A stretch of DNA of 64,000 bases from an uncultured Ruminiclostridium sp. (GTDB taxonomy: Bacteria; Bacillota; Clostridia; Oscillospirales; Ruminococcaceae): NCBI GenBank assembly GCA_934490165.1, contig CAKSTB010000002.1, forward strand, positions 62,001-126,000. The letters run 5' to 3'. Made by a program: the position numbers and the translations under genes. Below, piece by piece: positions 42,190 through 50,941 of the stretch (within the stretch, counting starts at the first letter, position 1; every line of letters begins with the position of its first letter). A model generated the notes under the pieces. That model did no database searches. It was given only the letters and a program-made list of their open reading frames with translations, and was not told where the DNA came from.

Positions 42190-42545
42190 CATCGACTCCT
42201 ATGACTCCTTTACAGATGGTGATAGCGATAGTTATCAGTGCTGTTATCACATTTTCTCTGCGTGCATTACCTTTTGTGATCTTTCACGGCGACAGGAAAA
42301 TGCCGAAGTGGCTTGAACGTATAGAAAAGTCGCTCCCGGCTATGATAATGTCGATACTTATAATCTACTGCCTCAAGGATATCGGCGACAATATGTTCGG
42401 TGTCGGTATACCAAGACTTCTCGCGGTACTTATCACAGGCGGAAGCTACAAGCTGTGGCATAACACTTTTGTAAGTATGGCGGCAGGTACGCTGTCATAT
42501 ATGGGTCTGCTGTACTTATTCAGCCATGTGCTGACAGGTGCATAA
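42186..42545 (+). CDS. azlD: AzlD-family transporter subunit
   Basis: 119 residues, four membrane helices. SLRALPFVIFHGDRKMPKWLERIEKSLPAMIMSILIIYCLK matches AzlD. It overlaps azlC by four bases (ATGA) and is its obligate partner. Confidence 0.88.
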   Translation: MTSTPMTPLQMVIAIVISAVITFSLRALPFVIFHGDRKMPKWLERIEKSLPAMIMSILIIYCLKDIGDNMFGVGIPRLLAVLITGGSYKLWHNTFVSMAAGTLSYMGLLYLFSHVLTGA

Positions 42546-42560
42546 GAAAGGAAATAAACT

Positions 42561-43688
42561 TTGGAAATAACCGTAAGCGAGCTTGAAAAGCTCTCCCCCG
42601 ACAGCTATATTTTATACGATACCCGCAGTGAAACCGAAAAAATGTACGGTATTATGGAGGGTGCTGTGTCGCTTTCGGCAGACAAGCTTTTATCTGCACC
42701 GCCCGAGGACAAGTCAAAAAAACTTATCGTATGCTGTGCAAGAGGAAAATTCAGCGTTGATACTGCCGAAAGATTATCCGAGATGGGCTATGACGCTTAT
42801 TCGCTTTCGGGCGGATATGCCGCATGGCTGCTTGCGCTTATGCAAAAAGAACAGGCAGACGAGGTTTCAAAGCGTGTCGAGCAGAGCTTGCAAAAGAAGT
42901 TCCGCAAAAAGATATGGGCGGCATTCACAAAGGCTGTAAAGCAATATGAGCTTGTAAAGGAAAACGACCGTATCGCGGTATGTATTTCGGGCGGCAAGGA
43001 TTCTATGCTGATGGCTAAGCTGTTCCAGGAGCTTCACCGCCACAGTGACTTTCCGTTTGAGGTAAAGTTCATCGTAATGGATCCCGGCTACAGCATAGCA
43101 AACAGGAATGTTATCGAGGAAAACGCGCGAAAGCTGAAAATACCGATAGAGATATTTGAGTCGGACATTTTCGATTCTGTCTACAATGTTGAAAAATCAC
43201 CCTGCTACCTTTGCGCAAGAATGAGAAGAGGTCACCTTTACAACTATGCAAAGAGCCTTGGCTGTAACAAGATAGCGCTCGGACATCACTATGACGATGT
43301 GATAGAAACGATACTTATGGGTATGCTGTACGGCGCTCAGATACAGACGATGATGCCGAAGCTCCACAGCACGAACTTTGAGGGTATGGAGCTTATACGT
43401 CCGCTGTACCTTGTGCGCGAGGACGATATAAAGGCATGGAGGGATTATAACGGACTGCACTTTATCCAGTGCGCCTGCAAGTTCACCGATACCTGCACGA
43501 CCTGCAACAACGAGGAAACACGCTCAAAGCGCGTCGAGATAAAACAGCTTATCGCTAAGCTGAAAGAAACAAACCCCGAGGTTGAAAAGCACATATTCAA
43601 GAGCGTTGAGAATGTCAATATCGATACGGTCATAGCATGGAAAAAGGGTGGAGAGAAGCACCATTTCCTTGACAGCTATGATGAATGA
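42561..43688 (+). CDS. rhodanese domain fused to TtcA-like PP-loop ATPase
   Basis: 375 residues starting at a TTG (42561) after AGAAAGGAAATAAAC. Residues about 1-95 are a rhodanese domain with the active-site loop CCARGKFS (Cys persulfide site). Residues about 105-375 are a TtcA/TilS-type PP-loop ATPase: ISGGKDSMLMAK, CYLCARMRRG (C-x2-C) and GHHYDDVIETILM. A late Cys cluster (QCACKFTDTCTTC) could help to hold a [4Fe-4S] cluster. It is likely a tRNA- or small-molecule-thiolating enzyme with a built-in sulfur carrier; the target base is unknown. Confidence 0.83.
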   Translation: MEITVSELEKLSPDSYILYDTRSETEKMYGIMEGAVSLSADKLLSAPPEDKSKKLIVCCARGKFSVDTAERLSEMGYDAYSLSGGYAAWLLALMQKEQADEVSKRVEQSLQKKFRKKIWAAFTKAVKQYELVKENDRIAVCISGGKDSMLMAKLFQELHRHSDFPFEVKFIVMDPGYSIANRNVIEENARKLKIPIEIFESDIFDSVYNVEKSPCYLCARMRRGHLYNYAKSLGCNKIALGHHYDDVIETILMGMLYGAQIQTMMPKLHSTNFEGMELIRPLYLVREDDIKAWRDYNGLHFIQCACKFTDTCTTCNNEETRSKRVEIKQLIAKLKETNPEVEKHIFKSVENVNIDTVIAWKKGGEKHHFLDSYDE

Positions 43689-43800
43689 TATAATGCGGTT
43701 GCATTTTCGGCGCGGATAAGGTAAAATATAATATGAAGCTATGCCGTCACAATTAAACAACGTGGCGGCATTATATTTCCCCGGAAAGGAGGCGGATAAA

Positions 43801-44679
43801 CTGAAAAATCATAAGCACAGGCTGAAAGAATTTATCCGCCTGTTTATGCAGAGCAAGCGCTTCCGTATAGTAGTCTACACCGCGGGTTCGCTGACGCTGA
43901 ACGTTGCGTATGCCGCATATAACGGCGTACTCGGTCTGTTCTACGGCTCGGTATGGTTTATGATACTGTGCGTGTACTATGCACTCCTTGCAGTCATGCG
44001 TTATATGACGGTGTCATATGAGAAAAAGCAGGACAAGGGTATTCAGGTCGTATCGGAAGTTTATGTAATGCGCTTTACCGGTATGATGTTCATTGTGATG
44101 AGCGTAGTGCTGATGCTTATCGAGCTGTACAGCATGATACACAACACGACACGGCAATATGCAAAGCTCGTTATTGCAAGTATCGCCGTGTACACGGTGA
44201 TAAAGCTTGTCCGCGCCATCGTAAACCTTGTGAAGGTGCAGAAGCACCGCTCGCCGCTTCTCAGTGCGATAAGGAATATTTCTCTTGCAGATGCGGGCGT
44301 TTCTGCGGTAACGCTTATCCGCTCGCTGTCGGTGTATATAACGTGGCTTACGGAAAATCAGAAGCTCGTTGTCAGCACATTCTCAGGAGTGGTCGTATAT
44401 CTTACTACACTTGTGATGGGCGTTGTGATGCTGCTGCGCCATACCGATGAAAAGCAGAATATACCGTTAATGACCGATAACGGCGAGGACGCTTCAAAAA
44501 TCGATATGGTAAAGGAAAAGCTGACCGAAAACTTTGTGAGGATAAGCGACAACGTGGTCGATAAATACGATGAGCTTTCCGACAAGGCAAACGAAAAAAA
44601 CGAAATGCTTAAAGAGCATATTGACGAACGGATACGGACTATAGAAGAAAAGCGGAAAAATAATGATAACAAATACTGA
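43801..44679 (+). CDS. six-helix membrane protein of unknown function
   Basis: 292 residues if started at the CTG at 43801, which follows a perfect AAAGGAGG at 8 bases. The ATG at 43741 in the same frame has no ribosome site and is part of a hairpin (43741-43770), so I prefer the CTG. About six hydrophobic segments (residues about 20-225) are followed by a charged helical tail of about 65 residues rich in Lys, Asp and Glu. No family recognised. Confidence 0.65.
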   Translation: MKNHKHRLKEFIRLFMQSKRFRIVVYTAGSLTLNVAYAAYNGVLGLFYGSVWFMILCVYYALLAVMRYMTVSYEKKQDKGIQVVSEVYVMRFTGMMFIVMSVVLMLIELYSMIHNTTRQYAKLVIASIAVYTVIKLVRAIVNLVKVQKHRSPLLSAIRNISLADAGVSAVTLIRSLSVYITWLTENQKLVVSTFSGVVVYLTTLVMGVVMLLRHTDEKQNIPLMTDNGEDASKIDMVKEKLTENFVRISDNVVDKYDELSDKANEKNEMLKEHIDERIRTIEEKRKNNDNKY

Positions 44680-44716
44680 TTTCTTTGTAAAATGTGCATT
44701 TATTTGATTTCAGATA

Positions 44717-44745
44717 TTGATTTTTTATTCCGGATGTGGTAGAAT
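44717..44745 (+). promoter_or_regulatory. Promoter of the flavodiiron protein gene
   Basis: TTGATT (44717-44722), 17 bases, TAGAAT (44740-44745). Confidence 0.7.
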
Positions 44746-44783
44746 ATCAGTAGATTTTCAGCAAAAGAAGGGAGAATTTTTTA

Positions 44784-45932
44784 ATGTTTATCTCAGAAGA
44801 TGTAAAATATGTCGGCGTGAACGACAGCACGATCGACCTGTTCGAGGGTCAGTACAAAGTGCCGAACGGCATTTCGTACAACTCATATGTCATTCTTGAC
44901 GAAAAGACGGCGGTCATGGATACTGTCGATATAAACTTTTCGGCAATATGGCTTGAAAAGGTAAAAACGGAGCTTGGCGACAGAAAACCGGATTATCTGG
45001 TAGTTCAGCATATGGAGCCCGACCATTCGGCAAGTATTGCGGAGTTCCTGAAATTCTATCCCGACACAACGGTAGTCGGCAACGCAAAGACATTCACGAT
45101 GATAAAGGGATTTTTCCCCGACCTTACAATTACAAACGCGCTTACCGTAAAAGAGGGCGACACGCTGGCGCTCGGCAGTCACACGCTGACCTTTGTATTT
45201 GCCCCTATGGTGCACTGGCCTGAGGTTATGGTAACATACGACTCAAAGGACAAGATACTGTTCTCTGCGGACGGCTTCGGAAAGTTCGGCACACCTGACA
45301 CGGACGAGCCGTGGGAAGACGAGGCACGCAGATATTACATCGGCATTGTAGGAAAGTACGGTGCTCAGGTACAGGCGCTTCTCAAAAAAGCCGCTACGCT
45401 TGATATTGAAAAAATCTGTGCGTTACACGGTCCTGTGCTGAGTGAAAACCTCTCACATTATCTCGATCTTTACAACAAGTGGTCGTCCTACACTCCCGAA
45501 AAGGACGGTGTTATGATAGCCTACGCTTCAATCTACGGCAACACAAAGAAAGCCGCAGAGCTTTTATACGACAAGCTGAAGGCAAAGGGTGTTGATGTTA
45601 TTATCACAGACCTTGCAAGATGTGATATGTCGAAGGCAATTTCGGACGCATTCGCTTACAGCAAGCTTGTACTTGCAACACCCACCTATAATGCCGATGT
45701 ATTCCCGTTTATGAGAACGTTCATTGAAGGGCTTACCGAAAGAAACTATCAGAAGAGAACGGTTGCTTTCATTGAAAACGGCGCATGGGCACCTATGGCG
45801 GCTAAGGTAATGACAGGAATGTTTGAGAAGTCTAAGGAGCTCAATATCCTTGACAAAACGGTCAAGATCACCTGCGCGCTGAATGATGCAAGCGTGGCAC
45901 AGATTGATGATCTGGCGGAAGAACTGGCATAA
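44784..45932 (+). CDS. fprA: A-type flavodiiron protein (oxygen/NO reductase)
   Basis: 382 residues after GAAGGGAGAA. The metallo-beta-lactamase-like domain has the diiron ligand motif H76-x-E78-x-D80-H81, with later ligands in MVHWPEV, SADGFG and ALHGPV. The C-terminal flavodoxin domain (from about 250) opens with IAYASIYGNTKKAAE, an FMN loop. It reduces O2 to water, or NO, using electrons from rubredoxin or F420-like donors in anaerobes; no fused rubredoxin is present. Confidence 0.92.
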   Translation: MFISEDVKYVGVNDSTIDLFEGQYKVPNGISYNSYVILDEKTAVMDTVDINFSAIWLEKVKTELGDRKPDYLVVQHMEPDHSASIAEFLKFYPDTTVVGNAKTFTMIKGFFPDLTITNALTVKEGDTLALGSHTLTFVFAPMVHWPEVMVTYDSKDKILFSADGFGKFGTPDTDEPWEDEARRYYIGIVGKYGAQVQALLKKAATLDIEKICALHGPVLSENLSHYLDLYNKWSSYTPEKDGVMIAYASIYGNTKKAAELLYDKLKAKGVDVIITDLARCDMSKAISDAFAYSKLVLATPTYNADVFPFMRTFIEGLTERNYQKRTVAFIENGAWAPMAAKVMTGMFEKSKELNILDKTVKITCALNDASVAQIDDLAEELA

Positions 45933-45954
45933 GTAAATCGAATACCGAAATAAT

Positions 45955-45990
45955 CGCTCCCGGCTGATACAGTCGGGAGCGGTTTTGTTT
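45955..45990 (+). terminator. Terminator of the flavodiiron gene
   Basis: CGCTCCCG (45955-45962) and CGGGAGCG (45974-45981), then GTTTTGTTTG. A second copy of the hairpin lies at 46154-46178. Confidence 0.85.
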
Positions 45991-46027
45991 GTAGAAAAGT
46001 CTGTTGTTCCAAAAAAGTGCTTGTTCT

Positions 46028-46121
46028 TAATCCCTATCCCCAAACCCCTTTCCCCAGGAAAGGGGCTGAATGTGGGGCTGCCGCCCTCACCCCGCTTGGG
46101 GATACGCCCCAAACCCCTTTT
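46028..46121 (-). repeat. Dispersed G-rich repeat, copy 2
   Basis: The reverse complement matches copy 1 at 36974-37066 with few differences. It lies between two copies of the 25-base terminator hairpin (45956-45980 and 46154-46178), as if inserted into or next to a duplicated terminator. Confidence 0.8.
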
Positions 46122-46202
46122 CACAAATTATATATGTTTTTCGACAGGCTACCGCTCCCGGCTGATACAGTCGGGAGCAATTTTATATTCTGTTTTATTC
46201 TC

Positions 46203-49127
46203 TTATTCTCTGTTTTTCAGCACCTCGGCAGGTGTGATCCTGTTGAGCTTTCTTACTAGAAGAGTGTTTGTGAGAAGATAAACCAGCATAACCGCAATAA
46301 ACAATGCGGGATAGAAATACCAGCCGAATTCAAGGTTTATTCCGCACGCAATGTTCGCCACAAATGCAGGGAATATTGTGTTTATAACGAGCTTTGAAAG
46401 CGGCAGGCAGATAACAGCCGATATCGCTATTGTAATTGCGTTACCGTCAAGGTACAGCCTCTTTACGTCCTTTCTGCTGTAGCCAAAGGTCTTGAGCAGT
46501 GAAATACCAAACGAGCTTCTGTCTATCATGACGCTCATCATAAGGTACATTACCACTACAAAAATTACAGTTGCCGCACCGATAAGCGTTACGATCATTC
46601 CGGTCATAAGCTCGGAAAATACCTTTGACGAGCGCTCTACATCAGCCTTTGTCGTTACCGAATAGATCCTGCCCTCGTCAATATCCAGCGGTTTATCCGA
46701 CAGAACCATATTGTAATAATCATCGTCCTGCTTGAAAAGCTCTCTCATGCTGTCGATATCCATAAATACGGCAAGTCCTGAGGAATAATCGCTTATGCCG
46801 GCGACAGTGAAAGCATAGTTCATATCAGCCGCTTCATCGGTAAGAATGAACGTATCACCCTCGACAACTCCGTATCTCTGCGCAACGGAGAGTGATGCTG
46901 TGACAATGCTCTTGCCCTTTTTCACATCAACGTTATTATAATAAGGATTATCGCTGTCTATGCCTATTACCGTAACGTCAAGAATATATCCGTCCTTTTC
47001 CTTTGCAAGCGATTCTACATAGCACGCTTCACCGCCCTCGGGCACTTCGGTCGTGGGATATTTCAGCGTATACATATACTCGTATGTCGTGCCTGCAAGC
47101 GTGTCTGTAGTGACATTCGCACACATCGAATAACAGTCAAGTCCGAGCATAAGGATAAGCATTGAAACAAACATACAAGCCGCAACCGTAATGTTCGCTC
47201 TCATCTCACGCAGGAACTGACGTATTCTGAACTTTCTTACAAATCCGCCGCTCTTTATCTCCATGCGGCTTATGTTCTTAACGTTCTGCTCATTTCTCAT
47301 AAGCGACAGGGCAGGAGCGGAAAGTCTTTTGTTGATAACAAGCGCATTTACTATTGCCGCTATTACGGGAGGAATGACAACAGCGTATATTACAAGATAA
47401 AGCGGTATCACCGTTGCAAAATCAGGCAGTGAGAAATATGCGTATGTATCCTCAAGCTGTGACTGTATCGACATGGGTGAAAAGCCTATCGCCGAGCCGA
47501 TAACGCCGCCGATAAACGCTATTATCGTGGGGAGCGTTATGTAGTGCCGTATAAGCGCACCCTTGGTCACACCGAGAGCGTACAGCGCACCTATTACACT
47601 GCTCTCCCTGTTTATCTGATGAACAACGAATACAGAGATCACATAGGCAAACAGCGCCATAAGTATTACGCACGCCGCAAGTCCGCCGTATTTGTTCGTT
47701 ACAACATCGCCTGCCGCAGCTGCGATACGGACATTATCCGCTCTTTTAACAAACGATGTGAGGTTGGTCAGATCAAGGTCGAATGCCGCGTCAAGTAGCT
47801 TTCCGATATTGCTCTTAAGCTCGTGTATTCCGTCTGCAAGCTCGCCTGCTCCGTCCTTTGCGTCTTTCGCGCCGTCAGCAAGCTCCTTAGCGCCGTCTTT
47901 TGCGTCCTTAGCGCCGTTTGCAAGCTCCTTTGCGCCGTTTACCGCATCGTTTGCACCGATTGATAACTGCTCTGCTCCGCGGGAAGCACTGCTAATGCCC
48001 GATACAAGTTCAGATGAGCCGCTCTTAGCACTTTTAAGTCCTGTTGCAAGGCTGTCCGCACCGCTTACAAGAGCGTTCATTGTCGGAGGGATAAGTCCTG
48101 CAGAATTTGCTCCGACTATCGCTCCGTTAAGAGATGAAGCACCGCTTGACAACTCGCTCAGCCCCTTATCAAGAGCCGATGCGCCGTCATATATTGCAGT
48201 CATACCGCTGTGGAGCTGTACCGTGCCGTCCGATAAGCTCTTAAGTCCGTCATACAGCTTATCCGCACCGTCCGATAAATCGTTCATACCGTCATACAGC
48301 GTATCTGCACCGTCCGACAGATCTTTAAGTCCGTCGTGCAACTTGTCCGCACCATCTGCTAAATCATTTATGCCGTTTTCTATTTCGGTACGCTTTTCAA
48401 GCGCTTCGTTCACCGTTTCAAGATAATACTTGTCGGTGACTTTCGTATAGTCAAAGTCGAAACCTTCGATAAGGTCTTTGAGCTTATCATCGGTCATATC
48501 GTTGCCGAGAAGATAACCGTATGTAAAGGTCTGTGCCGATTTTGAATTATCGGATACTCTTTCGTACTCGCTGTCGGTAACAAAGATCAAGCCGAAATTC
48601 TTGCTTGATACAGCCACATCTGACATATTCTGATACGGTGCGTCATAGTCGGGAGATGCGCCTATACCGCATACGGTGTACTCCGTACCGCCGACTGTCA
48701 GCTTGTCGCCGACATTAAAGCTGTGCTCTTCGGCGTATCTGCGCTCAACTACAGCCTCATTATCCTTTGCGGGATATTCGCCGCTTACAAGCTCAACAAG
48801 GTCGATATCCTTACGGTTCTTCATCACTCTGACGGTTGAGCCGTCCTCAGCCTTTATATCAAGGCTGTACATACGTTCGAGGGTAACGCCCTTGTCGGTA
48901 ATGTCCTTTTCCTGCTCATCTGTCAGGGGTAGGAATGTCGTGAACTGTCCGTCCTCGACATGATTTGCGGCGCTGTGCTCCTCTGTTCTGGTAATGATCG
49001 TGTCCGAGCTTGCCACTATTGCCGTTACGAGATACATACTAAGGACTATCAGCAACAGCAGTGCGATGTACTTCGGGAGATTTGACTTAAACTCCCTCGG
49101 TATTCTTTTTGAAAGTACCTTGTTCAT
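46203..49127 (-). CDS. FtsX-like ABC transporter permease with long repeat hinge
   Basis: 974 residues. One N-terminal helix (about 18-40), an extracellular region, two FtsX-type membrane blocks (about residues 485-620 and 830-965). Residues about 245-440 are a run of 7- and 14-residue repeats (DGADKLYDGLKDLS, later AKDGAKELADG), the pseudo-coiled hinge seen in some large exporters. RIPREFKSNLPKYIALLLLIVLSMYLV is typical of Firmicute members. The ATPase is the preceding gene (1 base apart). Likely lipid, peptide or drug export; substrate unknown. Confidence 0.88.
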   Translation of the reverse strand: MNKVLSKRIPREFKSNLPKYIALLLLIVLSMYLVTAIVASSDTIITRTEEHSAANHVEDGQFTTFLPLTDEQEKDITDKGVTLERMYSLDIKAEDGSTVRVMKNRKDIDLVELVSGEYPAKDNEAVVERRYAEEHSFNVGDKLTVGGTEYTVCGIGASPDYDAPYQNMSDVAVSSKNFGLIFVTDSEYERVSDNSKSAQTFTYGYLLGNDMTDDKLKDLIEGFDFDYTKVTDKYYLETVNEALEKRTEIENGINDLADGADKLHDGLKDLSDGADTLYDGMNDLSDGADKLYDGLKSLSDGTVQLHSGMTAIYDGASALDKGLSELSSGASSLNGAIVGANSAGLIPPTMNALVSGADSLATGLKSAKSGSSELVSGISSASRGAEQLSIGANDAVNGAKELANGAKDAKDGAKELADGAKDAKDGAGELADGIHELKSNIGKLLDAAFDLDLTNLTSFVKRADNVRIAAAAGDVVTNKYGGLAACVILMALFAYVISVFVVHQINRESSVIGALYALGVTKGALIRHYITLPTIIAFIGGVIGSAIGFSPMSIQSQLEDTYAYFSLPDFATVIPLYLVIYAVVIPPVIAAIVNALVINKRLSAPALSLMRNEQNVKNISRMEIKSGGFVRKFRIRQFLREMRANITVAACMFVSMLILMLGLDCYSMCANVTTDTLAGTTYEYMYTLKYPTTEVPEGGEACYVESLAKEKDGYILDVTVIGIDSDNPYYNNVDVKKGKSIVTASLSVAQRYGVVEGDTFILTDEAADMNYAFTVAGISDYSSGLAVFMDIDSMRELFKQDDDYYNMVLSDKPLDIDEGRIYSVTTKADVERSSKVFSELMTGMIVTLIGAATVIFVVVMYLMMSVMIDRSSFGISLLKTFGYSRKDVKRLYLDGNAITIAISAVICLPLSKLVINTIFPAFVANIACGINLEFGWYFYPALFIAVMLVYLLTNTLLVRKLNRITPAEVLKNRE

Positions 49128-49128
49128 A

Positions 49129-49830
49129 TTACAGATCCTCCAGCTCGGCGGCGGGTATCAGCGTTTCATTGTAATAATCCTTCTTGATAAGTCCGTCCTT
49201 TAAGATTATTACCTTGTGCACCATATTCTTTATCGCATTGTTATGCGTTACTATCAGCATAGTCGTGCCGTATTTCCGGTTTACCTGTTCGAGAAGTACA
49301 AGTATATCCCTCGAAGTCTTTGAATCAAGAGCACCCGTTGGCTCGTCACACAGCAGGAGCTTCGGGTTCTTTATGAGTGCTCTTGCTATGGCACATCTCT
49401 GCTGCTGACCGCCCGACAGCTGTGAGGGAAACTTCTTGCGGTGCTCTGTAAGTCCGAGCGTATCGAGAAGCTCGTTCATATCAAGCGGCTTATCTGTAAG
49501 GTACTCGCATACCTGTATGTTTTCCTCTACCGTTAGGTTAGGCACAAGGTTGTAAAACTGGAATATAAAGCCGAGGTTTGCCTTTCTGTACTTTGCCAGA
49601 GCGTCAGCCTTTAGCCCGAATATTTCCGTGCCGTCAACCTTTACAGAACCGCTGTCCATAATGTCAAGACCGCCTATGCAGTTAAGGAGCGTCGATTTAC
49701 CCGAACCGCTCGTTCCCTGTATTACACACATCTCACCCTTTTCAACGCTTGTGGTCACACCCTTTAATACCTGTGTGTAGCCTGCGTCAGAGCCGTAGCT
49801 CTTCTTTACGTCTTTTACTTCAAGATACAT
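49129..49830 (-). CDS. ABC transporter ATP-binding protein (MacB/LolD type)
   Basis: 233 residues from the ATG at 49830 (GGGAGGA upstream); a further in-frame ATG at 49851 has no site. Walker A GTSGSGKST, Q-loop IFQFYNLVP, signature LSGGQQQR, Walker B LLCDEPTGALD. Works with the FtsX-like permease. The operon is divergent in timing but not in strand from the TetR gene: all three run on the minus strand, with a palindrome between. Confidence 0.92.
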   Translation of the reverse strand: MYLEVKDVKKSYGSDAGYTQVLKGVTTSVEKGEMCVIQGTSGSGKSTLLNCIGGLDIMDSGSVKVDGTEIFGLKADALAKYRKANLGFIFQFYNLVPNLTVEENIQVCEYLTDKPLDMNELLDTLGLTEHRKKFPSQLSGGQQQRCAIARALIKNPKLLLCDEPTGALDSKTSRDILVLLEQVNRKYGTTMLIVTHNNAIKNMVHKVIILKDGLIKKDYYNETLIPAAELEDL

Positions 49831-49885
49831 TGCTTTGTCCTCCCGTATCATTATTAGTTTTATCTAACTGTATTAGCGTGCGCTA

Positions 49886-49900
49886 ACATAACAGCGTTAT
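49886..49900. promoter_or_regulatory. Candidate TetR operator upstream of the ABC operon
   Basis: ACATAACAGCGTTAT, the same dyad as at 50685-50701 and related to 50604-50618. An additional TTAGCG-TG-CGCTAA palindrome overlaps its left side (49873-49886). Confidence 0.6.
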
Positions 49901-49944
49901 CCTGCTGTGCTTTTTAATGACCGCCATGTGGCGGTCAGATCTGC

Positions 49945-50577
49945 TTATTCATCTCTGACGGGCAATAAGTCAAACCACATCTTGACCATTGCGCCCATCA
50001 TTTTTTCGGCATACACAAGCCCCTTTTCCTTTTCGGGGACGTGGGTAAGCAGATGTATGAACATCTCTATATCCATATGAGCGAGCCAGTGGAGCATATA
50101 CTCGTCAACGTGATAGCCCGGCATATTCTTAAGCAGTGCCTCGGCGCTTGTGCGGAAGCCCTCTTCCATAAGAGCTACAAACTCATCAACACAGTTCTCG
50201 AAAACCGAACCCTGCGCCTTTGTAAGCAGTAACAGGAACGCGTCATAGTTATCATAAAGATAACCCACCATAGTGACAGCCTCTTTATGTGTCGCTATCT
50301 GATTTTCAACGCTTCTTGTCTGCTCATCGGTCGAGCCCATATATTCCTCGTCCTCACGGTTATGCTCGATCAGCATCTCTTTCAGCTTTAAGATCGGAGG
50401 TGCGACGATTGCACTGAATAAGTCGTCCTTATTCTTGAAAAAGAAGTAAAGCGCACCTGTCGTAACGCCTGCGTTTGTGCAGATCTTTCTGAGCGAAGCC
50501 TTTGCAAAGCCGTTTTCGAAAAATTCTTTTTTTGCGCTTTCAATAAGCTTCTGCCTTGTTTCGGTGTCACCGTGCAT
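49945..50577 (-). CDS. TetR-family transcriptional regulator
   Basis: 210 residues. The helix-turn-helix is residues about 10-56 (TRQKLIESAKKEFFENGFAKASLRKICTNAGVTTGALYFFFKNKDDLF). The ligand domain is not assignable. It lies just upstream of the ABC exporter and shares a palindrome with it, so control of that exporter is likely. AAGGAAGTGAC precedes the ATG. Confidence 0.9.
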   Translation of the reverse strand: MHGDTETRQKLIESAKKEFFENGFAKASLRKICTNAGVTTGALYFFFKNKDDLFSAIVAPPILKLKEMLIEHNREDEEYMGSTDEQTRSVENQIATHKEAVTMVGYLYDNYDAFLLLLTKAQGSVFENCVDEFVALMEEGFRTSAEALLKNMPGYHVDEYMLHWLAHMDIEMFIHLLTHVPEKEKGLVYAEKMMGAMVKMWFDLLPVRDE

Positions 50578-50603
50578 ATTGTCACTTCCTTTCCGAACCC
50601 TTC

Positions 50604-50701
50604 ACATAACACTGTTATTTTAACCTATTTTCGCAGTAATGTCAATAGCCCCGACTGCATTTCATAGCATTGCACCAGGCGCCGACATAACAGCGTTATG
50701 T
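50604..50701. promoter_or_regulatory. Candidate TetR operators upstream of the regulator gene
   Basis: ACATAACACTGTTAT (50604-50618) and the perfect dyad ACATAAC-AGC-GTTATGT (50685-50701). Together with 49886-49900 they define CATAACA-N2-GTTAT, suggesting autoregulation and control of the ABC operon. Confidence 0.6.
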
Positions 50702-50799
50702 TATTGTGCAGATCAACAACAAATGTTCTATTAAGCGGCATTTATAGGCTGTTTTTGCTTCCGTTATTTTCTTAACGCGGCAATTCGATAAAATTTTAA

Positions 50800-50846
50800 C
50801 GATTTTGGCGAAATCGGTTGACAGCGCTTGTATTTTTTAATATAAT
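50800..50846 (+). promoter_or_regulatory. rex promoter with upstream dyad
   Basis: TTGACA (50818-50823), 17 bases, TATAAT (50841-50846). The dyad CGATTT-TGGCG-AAATCG (50800-50816) ends one base before the -35. It does not match the usual Rex site, so the binding factor is unknown. Confidence 0.75.
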
Positions 50847-50941
50847 AGTATATGTATAGACAGACGGAAGAGCTATGCCCGCAGTGCCCGTATTCGATCG
50901 GGCGCAGGGTGTTTTATCTTCCGCACAGAAAGGCAGAACAA

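Noticed and set aside
50690..50730. Rex binding site upstream of rex
   Set aside because: TTGTGCAGATCAACAA is two bases too short and lacks the TTAA half-site cores of the clostridial Rex consensus.
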